From the NCBI GenBank assembly GCA_003153855.1, contig PMBM01000103.1, forward strand, positions 10,792 to 26,950: a stretch of 16,159 nt of DNA, given 5' to 3'. The position numbers and the translations under genes are program-made. Below the pieces are notes generated by a model. That model had not been told where the DNA came from, made no database searches, and was given only the letters and a program-made list of their open reading frames with translations. Source of the stretch: Propionibacteriaceae bacterium (lineage in GTDB: Bacteria > Actinomycetota > Actinomycetes > Propionibacteriales > Propionibacteriaceae). Positions 11,574 through 16,159 of the stretch are shown piece after piece; the stretch's first letter is position 1, and each line of letters starts with the position of its first letter.

Positions 11574-13433
11574 ATGACCAAGACGTTGCCCGCGAGGGTG
11601 AGGCTCGATGGTCCCGCCGCGGGCACGTACGCCGCGCTCGCGGCACTCCTGCCTGTGGGCGACGGCTCCGTCCCCCTCGACGAGGATGCGCTGGCTGGCG
11701 AGCTCAGCGACCTGTGCGGATTCGTCGACATGCGCCGCGACTGCGCGGACTTCCGGGCCGTCGCGCTCCTCGCGGTGCTCCTGGGCGGGAAGGTCCCCGA
11801 GGTCTCGAGGGAGCTGGTCCAGCGGTCGCTGGTCGGCTTCAAGTACTGGATGGCCGAGCCGGGCGTCGACGCGATGTGCTTCTGGTCGGAGAACCACCAG
11901 CTGCTGTTCGCGACAGCCGAGTACCTCGCCGGCGCGACCTTCTGCGACGAGACGTTCAGCAACGACCGCCGTACGGGCGCGGAGCATCGCGACGACGGGC
12001 GCCGTCGCCTCGAGCAGTGGCTCGACCTGCGGTTCCGCTTCGGGTTCTCCGAGTGGCTGTCGCCGGTCTACTACGAGGAGGACGTCGCGGGGCTGAGCCT
12101 GCTCGTCGACCACGCTCCGCATCGCGAGATCGCCGACCGAGCGGCTGTCGTGCTCGACCTGCTGCTGCTCGACTGCGCGCTGCACCGGTTCGATGGCCAC
12201 TTCGTCGCGAGCGCCGGCCGCCTGTACGAGTCGCAGAAGAAGCACCCGGCCAGCTCCGAGATGCAGCCGATCGTCGACCACGCCTTCAGCGACGACGAGG
12301 TGAGCGCGAACTGGGACCGCATCGGCATGGTGTTCTGCCTGCGCCGGTCGTACGAGGTGCCGGAGGTGATCCGGGAGATCGCCGAGGACCCGTCGCCACG
12401 CACGGTACGGACCGGCCACGGGCTGGACATCTCGGACGCTGCCGCTCTGTACCCCTTGCCCGACGACCCTGAGTCGACCGTGGCGCTGCTGTGGGCGATG
12501 GAGGCCTTCGTCAACCCGAGGGCCATCCGTACGACGATCGCGGCGTTCGACGCCTGGGGGATGGCGACCAACCCGTTCCTTTCGGCGCTGAAGGCGCTGG
12601 ACTGGGTGCCCCAAGGCCTGCTGCCCACCGCGATGCGGGTCGCGAAGCCAGCGGTGGCTGGTACGGCGCTGGAGCGTGCGCACGTGGCGACGACCCGCTC
12701 CGAGTCGTTCCTGCTCAGCAGCGCCCAGCACTACCGCCCCGGCCACTATGGCGACCAGCAGCACCTGTGGCACGTGGTCCTGCCCGGTGGCGTACCGATC
12801 TTCGCGACCCATCCCGGAGGCCCGCTCGTCGACGACGCGACGAGGCAGAAGACGCCGTCGGCGTGGGTCGGCAACGGCGTCAACCCCGACGTCGCCACGG
12901 CCGGCCCCGTGCTGCTCGCGGTGTACGACACGCGTGGCCGCCGCGGCTACGGCGAGGGCAAGCGCGTCAGAGGCAGTCACCTGTACGTGCCGTTCGACGA
13001 GCTCGAGGAGTCTGCGCGGGGGAGCCACTGGCTGTCGGTGCGACAGGGCAGCGGGCTCGTCGGCGTACTCGCCACCTCCGAGCTGGTCGCCGAGTCGGGC
13101 AGCGCGCTCCGACAGGACGGCCGGGTGACCGCGTGGGTCGTCGTGTGCGCCGAGCTGGACGACCATGGGTCGCTCGACGGCTTCAGCTCCTGGCTGTCGC
13201 GCTGCTCCGTGACGCTGTCCGGCGCGGTTCTCGGCGTGACAACGCCCGATGCGTCGTACAGGCTCGGAAGCGGAAGACTCTCGAAGGACGGTCAGCGGCT
13301 GTCCTCAGAGTACGGCCGGTACGACTGCGACTGGGTCCAGGCCCCCTTCGACGCCGACCGGATCGTTGTCCGCGGCGCGACCGGGGCATTGCTGCTGGGC
13401 CGCGACGGTTCCCGTCGGATCGACGTCGCCTAG
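11574..13433 (+). CDS. conserved protein resembling heparinase/polysaccharide-lyase-like toroid enzymes (619 aa)
   Basis: A 619-aa protein with no signal peptide or TM segment. The N-terminal half (to about 360) is helical with repeated aromatic residues, including 'FWSENHQLLFATAEYLAGATF' (103-123), 'FGFSEWLSPVYYEED' (156-170) and a Tyr/Gln/Lys-rich 'ESQKKHPASSEMQP', in the manner of an (alpha/alpha)-toroid. The C-terminal half looks beta-rich: 'HYRPGHYGDQQHLWHVVLPGGVPIFATHPG' (386-415) and 'GSHLYVPFDELEE' resemble the beta-sandwich loops of heparinase II/III-type polysaccharide lyases. I infer a carbohydrate-active enzyme from these phrases; substrate, chemistry and family number are not established. 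The ATG follows GGAGG with 4 nt spacing. It is divergent from the two-component operon, and a 40-aa gene starts 9 bp after its stop. Confidence 0.8.
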   Translation: MTKTLPARVRLDGPAAGTYAALAALLPVGDGSVPLDEDALAGELSDLCGFVDMRRDCADFRAVALLAVLLGGKVPEVSRELVQRSLVGFKYWMAEPGVDAMCFWSENHQLLFATAEYLAGATFCDETFSNDRRTGAEHRDDGRRRLEQWLDLRFRFGFSEWLSPVYYEEDVAGLSLLVDHAPHREIADRAAVVLDLLLLDCALHRFDGHFVASAGRLYESQKKHPASSEMQPIVDHAFSDDEVSANWDRIGMVFCLRRSYEVPEVIREIAEDPSPRTVRTGHGLDISDAAALYPLPDDPESTVALLWAMEAFVNPRAIRTTIAAFDAWGMATNPFLSALKALDWVPQGLLPTAMRVAKPAVAGTALERAHVATTRSESFLLSSAQHYRPGHYGDQQHLWHVVLPGGVPIFATHPGGPLVDDATRQKTPSAWVGNGVNPDVATAGPVLLAVYDTRGRRGYGEGKRVRGSHLYVPFDELEESARGSHWLSVRQGSGLVGVLATSELVAESGSALRQDGRVTAWVVVCAELDDHGSLDGFSSWLSRCSVTLSGAVLGVTTPDASYRLGSGRLSKDGQRLSSEYGRYDCDWVQAPFDADRIVVRGATGALLLGRDGSRRIDVA

Positions 13434-13436
13434 GCT
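13431..13436 (+). promoter_or_regulatory. leaderless-type -10 box (TAGGCT) of the DLW-39-like gene
   Basis: TAGGCT overlaps the TAG stop of the 619-aa gene and is followed by GGCGGG (6 nt) and the ATG at 13443. The same hexamer and spacing occur before the kinase gene. GGCGGG could also act as a weak SD, so read-through plus internal initiation is the alternative. Confidence 0.45.
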
Positions 13437-13442
13437 GGCGGG

Positions 13443-13565
13443 ATGAAGCGGCTGGTGGTTCTCGCGGTGGTGGTGGCGGCCGGAGTCGTGCTCGGGCAGA
13501 AGGCCCGGGAACGCGACGAGCGGGCCAGGCGATGGGCGGCGGCAACCGATCCGCACCCCGGATGA
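13443..13565 (+). CDS. DLW-39-like single-pass membrane micro-protein (40 aa)
   Basis: MKRLVVLAVVVAAGVVLGQK, then a charged cytoplasmic segment (ARERDERARRW) and AAATDPHPG. One hydrophobic helix (3-18), a basic/acidic stretch and a terminal 'W..ATDP' match the layout of the actinobacterial DLW-39 family of about 39 aa, although the 'DLW' triplet reads 'RRW' here. Function is unknown in that family, whose usual location, as I recall, is near gyrA. Here it sits between a lyase-like gene and an M20-type gene. The stop TGA overlaps the next ATG (ATGA, 13562-13565), so the two are probably translationally coupled and the micro-protein may act with, or tune expression of, the amidohydrolase. Confidence 0.75.
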   Translation: MKRLVVLAVVVAAGVVLGQKARERDERARRWAAATDPHPG

Positions 13566-14872
13566 GCGCACCGCTGCTCGCTGCGTACTCTCGGGTGGCT
13601 GCGCTCGTCGCGGACCTGTGGGCACATCCCGAAGTGGGCTACCAGGAGACGTACACCTCGGCCCGGATCCGTGACTTTCTCGAACGGCAGGTGCCGGACG
13701 TCGAGATCACGACCTTCGCACGGACGGGCCTCCGCCTGCGGCTCGGCCCGGGCCACGAGAGGGCCGTCGCCCTCGTCGCCGAGCTCGACGCGCTGATCGT
13801 GCCGGCGCACCCTGCCGCGGACCCCGTCACGGGCGCGGTGCATGCGTGCGGGCACCACACACAGGTCGGGATCGCCTGCGCCGTGGTCGCCGAGCTGGCG
13901 ACCAAGCCCTGGGACCTCCCGTACGACCTCGTCGTGGTGTTCGTACCGGCTGAGGAGTACATCGACCTCGACACCCGGCGCGCGCTGCGGGATGCCGGCG
14001 AGATCGCCTGGTTCGGCGGCAAGCCCGAAGCGATGCGTCTCGGCGTCTTCGACGACGTCGATGTGGCCGTCCTCACCCACACGATGGGCGGCGGCTACGC
14101 CACCCCGACGGTGGAGCTCGACTGCGACCTGGCCGGCTTCGCGTACAAGCACGTGACGTTCCACGGCCGCGCCGCACACGCGGGGTTCGTCCCTTTCGCC
14201 GGGATCAACGCCGCGTCAATGGCGGTGCTGTACCAGACGGCCATCGGGCTGGGGAGGCAGCAGCTGCGCGAGGACGTGCTGGCACGACTCAACCCCGTGG
14301 TGTCGTCGGCGCCCATGACGACCAACGTGATTCCCGACACGGCCCGGGTCTCGACCGACGTCCGAACGATCGACCTCGCGTACATGTCCGAGCTTTCCGC
14401 CAAGCTCGACGCCATGGCGCAGGGCGCGGCGCTGGCGATGGGGGGCGTCGCCGAGATCGACACCGAGGTCGGCTACTTCCCGTTCCGGCAGCATCGCCCC
14501 TTGTCCGTGCCGTTCCGAGAAGCTTTCCACGCTGGCGTTCCCGGCATCGACTCGCTGCTCGACGACCGCGGTGGATCGGCGGCCGCCGGCGACGTCGGGG
14601 ACCTGTCGATCATGCTGCCGTGCATCCAGATCGGCTACTCCGGGCTCGAGGGCACGGTCCACGGGGCTGATCTGCATCTGGCGGACCCGGTCACCGTTCT
14701 CGACGCCGTGCCGAGGTTCGTCCTCGACGGTCTGCGCCGGCTCGGACCGTGTCTGGAGGAGGTCGCGAGCTATCACGGCACCTATGGGCAGTACGTGGTG
14801 AACGTCGCCCGGTTAGGGGGAACAGTCCTCGCCAACGGCGTTGAATCGTTCCAAGACCTAGCCCAGCGTTAA
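13562..14872 (+). CDS. M20-family (M20D-like) amidohydrolase/peptidase
   Basis: A 436-aa metal-dependent hydrolase of the M20D/AbgB-HipO-like group, which cleaves amide bonds of N-acyl amino acids or related conjugates. Landmarks are 'LWAHPEVGYQE' (19-29), 'LVAELDAL' (71-78), 'AVHACGHHTQVG' (92-103, with metal-site C96/H98), the catalytic/metal 'PAEEY' (E131/E132), 'VLTHTMGG' (H173), the dimerisation-domain loop 'FHGRAAHAGFVPFAGINA' (200-217) and 'GTVHGADLHLADP' (364-376, terminal metal-site His). The Asp normally found after CGH is His99; other M20D-like amidohydrolases I recall also carry CGHH-x-Q, so this is a subgroup trait rather than a lesion. No signal peptide, so cytoplasmic. The start ATG overlaps the stop of the 40-aa gene. 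The substrate is unknown. Confidence 0.9.
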   Translation: MSAPLLAAYSRVAALVADLWAHPEVGYQETYTSARIRDFLERQVPDVEITTFARTGLRLRLGPGHERAVALVAELDALIVPAHPAADPVTGAVHACGHHTQVGIACAVVAELATKPWDLPYDLVVVFVPAEEYIDLDTRRALRDAGEIAWFGGKPEAMRLGVFDDVDVAVLTHTMGGGYATPTVELDCDLAGFAYKHVTFHGRAAHAGFVPFAGINAASMAVLYQTAIGLGRQQLREDVLARLNPVVSSAPMTTNVIPDTARVSTDVRTIDLAYMSELSAKLDAMAQGAALAMGGVAEIDTEVGYFPFRQHRPLSVPFREAFHAGVPGIDSLLDDRGGSAAAGDVGDLSIMLPCIQIGYSGLEGTVHGADLHLADPVTVLDAVPRFVLDGLRRLGPCLEEVASYHGTYGQYVVNVARLGGTVLANGVESFQDLAQR

Positions 14873-15074
14873 ATCTGGATCATTTCCGTTCCATACCTCG
14901 CGTTTTCATTCGAGGTCGGTGAGATGCGAGTCACACAATCGAACCAGCAGCAGATCCGCGGGCTCCCCCAAGATGCCCCGAGCCAGGTGTTCCCCAAGGC
15001 AATGTGGCAGATCTGCTGGGCCCGGCCGGCCCACTCCAATCCGGCCGGGCCGCCAGGGAACCCAGCTGAATGCG
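14873..15074. other. convergent intergenic region with several dyads, no supported gene
   Basis: The first 50 bp are clearly AT-richer than the surroundings and contain ACCTCG-N10-CGAGGT (14895-14916), a 6-bp stem that could end the M20 transcript. CAGCAGATC (14948-14956) is the inverse of GATCTGCTG (15010-15018), a 9-bp arm pair 53 bp apart, with the 10-bp palindrome GCAGATCTGC at the right arm. An 11-bp GC hairpin follows. A 67-codon plus-strand frame (14924-15127) crosses these dyads and enters the next gene antisense; I do not accept it. Confidence 0.5.
15019..15051. terminator. strong GC-rich hairpin between convergent genes
   Basis: GGCCCGGCCGG (15019-15029) and CCGGCCGGGCC (15041-15051) form a perfect 11-bp stem with an 11-nt loop. 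It lies 24 bp past the stop of the minus-strand roadblock-like gene and 147 bp past the M20 stop. No T-tract, as is common for actinobacterial L-shaped terminators. It probably serves the minus-strand genes and may block plus-strand read-through. Confidence 0.65.
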
Positions 15075-15431
15075 TCAGACGGACGCCGCGTCCAACGCTG
15101 CGCGTACGGCGGGAACCACGTCGTTGAGCACCCACGCGAGCTCGGCATCGTCCGTGAGGAGAAGCGCGGCGCTGAGGTGGGGCCTGGAGACCACGACGAC
15201 GGCTCCGCCTCCGACGGTGAGGACGTGGTAGTCGTCGAGGCGGGATCCGGCGAGGGTTGCTGCGTGGCGAAGGTCCTCGGTGACCCGGTGCAGCATCGGA
15301 CCGGTCGCTGGCGTCGTGCCGAAGCCGGCCAGGCTGAGCGCCGACCCCGACTCCCACAGATCCAGCGCGACCAGCGACGCGCCGACCTGTCGCCGGATGT
15401 CGTCGATGGTTCCGTCCAGCTCCTCGATCAC
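15075..15431 (-). CDS. small roadblock/LC7-like domain protein (118 aa)
   Basis: A 118-aa cytoplasmic protein consisting of one alpha/beta domain of the roadblock/longin type: 'GASLVALDLWESGSALSLAGFG' (strand pair), a helix 'MLHRVTEDLRHAATLAG', then 'DDYHVLTVGGGAVVVVSRPHLSAALLLTDDAELAWVLNDVVPAVRAAL' (strands and last helix). The same order, with matching phrases, occurs in the C-terminal half of the preceding gene's product. In bacteria such domains often partner small Ras-like GTPases or sensor proteins; no such gene is visible here. GTG 15431 follows the upstream stop by 4 bp, and an AAGGGG about 10 nt upstream lies inside the preceding gene. The fold assignment is by pattern only. Confidence 0.75.
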   Translation of the reverse strand: MIEELDGTIDDIRRQVGASLVALDLWESGSALSLAGFGTTPATGPMLHRVTEDLRHAATLAGSRLDDYHVLTVGGGAVVVVSRPHLSAALLLTDDAELAWVLNDVVPAVRAALDAASV

Positions 15432-15435
15432 CGTG

Positions 15436-16159
15436 TCAGTACCCCTTGCTCGTGGCCGCGAGGTCGCGGCTCAGCTGGGGAAGCGACGACGCGAGCAGGC
15501 TGTCGACGGCGACGACGTCGAGGTCGACCGTGACGCAGGCGCCGAGGTCGGGATGTACGTGGAGGAGCACCGCGAGGCGTCGGTCCTCGAGTCCGACCAG
15601 GTGGTACGTACCGGCGTCCGGCAGGTCGGCGTGGGGGAGCATCGCCCGTACCTCACGCGTCGCGGCGTGCCACGCCGAGGCCAGCTCGGGTGCCGCGTTG
15701 CCGCGGCTCGCGAGCGCCAGGCCCGTGCTCGTGTGCCAGACGACGAGATCGACCAGCCCCTCGCCCATGGCGGCAGAAGCCGCGTCCAGTGCCGCCTCGA
15801 GAGCGGGAAGGTCGATGTCCGTACGGCGCTGCTCCTGCTCGTGACCATGACCGTGACGCCGACGGCGATGGCGACGGGTCAGGCTGGAGAAGCCGCGGCC
15901 CTGACGAGCCCGCACCTCGGCGGGGCTGACGGGGAGCCCCGGATGCAGCGGGGGCGTGTACGGACGGTCAGGGTGGGTCCCGGCGAGCTGTACGGCCTCC
16001 TCGGAGGCCTCCGTCGGCCAGTAGTCCTCAGCGAACCAGAGGCGTCGCTCCTCGATCCAGGAGACAGGCGCCACCTCGAGCATCGCCCGTTGTGGCCGCG
16101 CGGCGGGTCCTTCGGGCTCAGCGGCCGGGACAGGGGGTGCGACGGTCAGTACCACGGGG
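15436..16159 (-). CDS. protein with C-terminal roadblock-like domain and His/Arg-rich linker (5' end probably beyond the window)
   Basis: At least 239 residues from the GTG at 16155; the frame stays open to the window edge and no SD can be seen, so the true start may lie outside (ATG 16083 is an internal option). The visible N-terminus is Pro/Ala-rich, followed by a conserved-looking 'WIEERRLWFAEDYWPTEASEEAVQLAG' (33-59), then a Pro-rich segment, a block of Arg and His (94-105, RRHRRRRHGHGH) and a domain from about 116 to 232. That domain parallels the downstream 118-aa protein: 'GLVDLVVWHTSTGLALASRGN' matches 'SLVALDLWESGSALSLAGFG' and 'GTYHLVGLEDRRLAVLLHV' matches 'DDYHVLTVGGGAVVVVSRP'. The His/Arg block could bind nucleic acid, acidic lipid or metal. 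The adjacent paralogues may form a hetero-dimer. Function unknown. Confidence 0.72.
   Translation of the reverse strand, partial: PVVLTVAPPVPAAEPEGPAARPQRAMLEVAPVSWIEERRLWFAEDYWPTEASEEAVQLAGTHPDRPYTPPLHPGLPVSPAEVRARQGRGFSSLTRRHRRRRHGHGHEQEQRRTDIDLPALEAALDAASAAMGEGLVDLVVWHTSTGLALASRGNAAPELASAWHAATREVRAMLPHADLPDAGTYHLVGLEDRRLAVLLHVHPDLGACVTVDLDVVAVDSLLASSLPQLSRDLAATSKGY

Noticed and set aside
11532..13166. 544-codon minus-strand open frame opposite the 619-aa gene
   Set aside because: Composition is shadow-like with no recognisable domain. The plus-strand frame has a strong SD, GC3-type codon bias and coherent motifs.
14089..14103. M20 protein with His in place of Asp after CGH, considered as a sign of lost activity
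   Set aside because: The other metal and catalytic residues (C96, H98, E131/E132, H173, terminal His) are present, and I recall CGHH-x-Q in other M20D-like amidohydrolases, so it appears to be a subgroup feature. The substitution itself is at codon 99, near 13856-13858.
14924..15127. 67-codon plus-strand frame after the M20 gene
   Set aside because: It crosses the dyads and the 11-bp terminator-like hairpin, then overlaps the 3' end of the roadblock-like gene. The sequence is Pro/Arg-rich with no fold features; only a weak GGTGAG precedes its ATG.
10248..15446. Three GTACCCCTTG words (about 10248, 12449 and 15440) as possible CsoR half-sites
   Set aside because: They lack the GGGGTA partner arm and lie inside coding regions or the end of a gene. 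They are better explained by the GTAC-rich base composition.

Overview
The window is a chromosomal segment from a high-GC actinobacterium. GC-rich codon use, GTG starts, GTGA/ATGA stop-start overlaps, a DLW-39-like micro-protein and many TAnnnT -10 boxes placed 6-7 nt before an ATG (leaderless mRNAs) all point there. A Nocardioidaceae-like host (Nocardioides, Aeromicrobium and relatives) is a guess, supported only by a marked GTAC-rich signature. I see no rRNA, tRNA, CRISPR array, transposase or phage gene. Most of the content is core or housekeeping-like.

Left part (1-5326): the tail of an aldo/keto reductase gene overlaps a SAM-dependent O-methyltransferase gene (+). After a 188-bp convergent gap holding four copies of an ACCCAGGTT-type repeat, four genes lie on the minus strand. 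In transcription order they are an AI-2E/PerM-type membrane permease with a 190-residue acidic tail, a VOC-fold protein, a sucrase/ferredoxin-like (Apd1-type) [2Fe-2S] protein with the bis-Cys/bis-His motif intact, and a Bcr/CflA-type MFS exporter.

Middle (5415-9454): class II fumarase (fumC), apparently leaderless, is followed 29 bp later by an unrecognised 287-aa protein. Next come two very small Cys-rich proteins, 56 and 49 aa, 79% identical over their first 47 residues, encoded in tandem on the minus strand. The first has a perfect ATACCCC-CC-GGGGTAT operator of the CsoR/CstR type over its promoter. A LacI-family regulator diverges from the second, and the shared 276-bp intergenic region carries several inverted repeats, one with LacI-operator form.

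Right part (9537-16159): a NarL-type response regulator and its HisKA_3 sensor kinase overlap by 4 bp (minus). Divergent from them are a 619-aa protein that resembles polysaccharide-lyase-like toroid enzymes, a 40-aa DLW-39-like membrane micro-protein, and an M20-type amidohydrolase coupled to it by an ATGA overlap. After a convergent gap with an 11-bp GC-rich hairpin come two adjacent minus-strand genes whose products look like divergent copies of one roadblock/LC7-like domain. The upstream one probably runs off the window.

The most promising novelty is the pair of Cys-rich micro-proteins with the CsoR-type operator. They could form a small metal- or sulfur-responsive module of unknown function.
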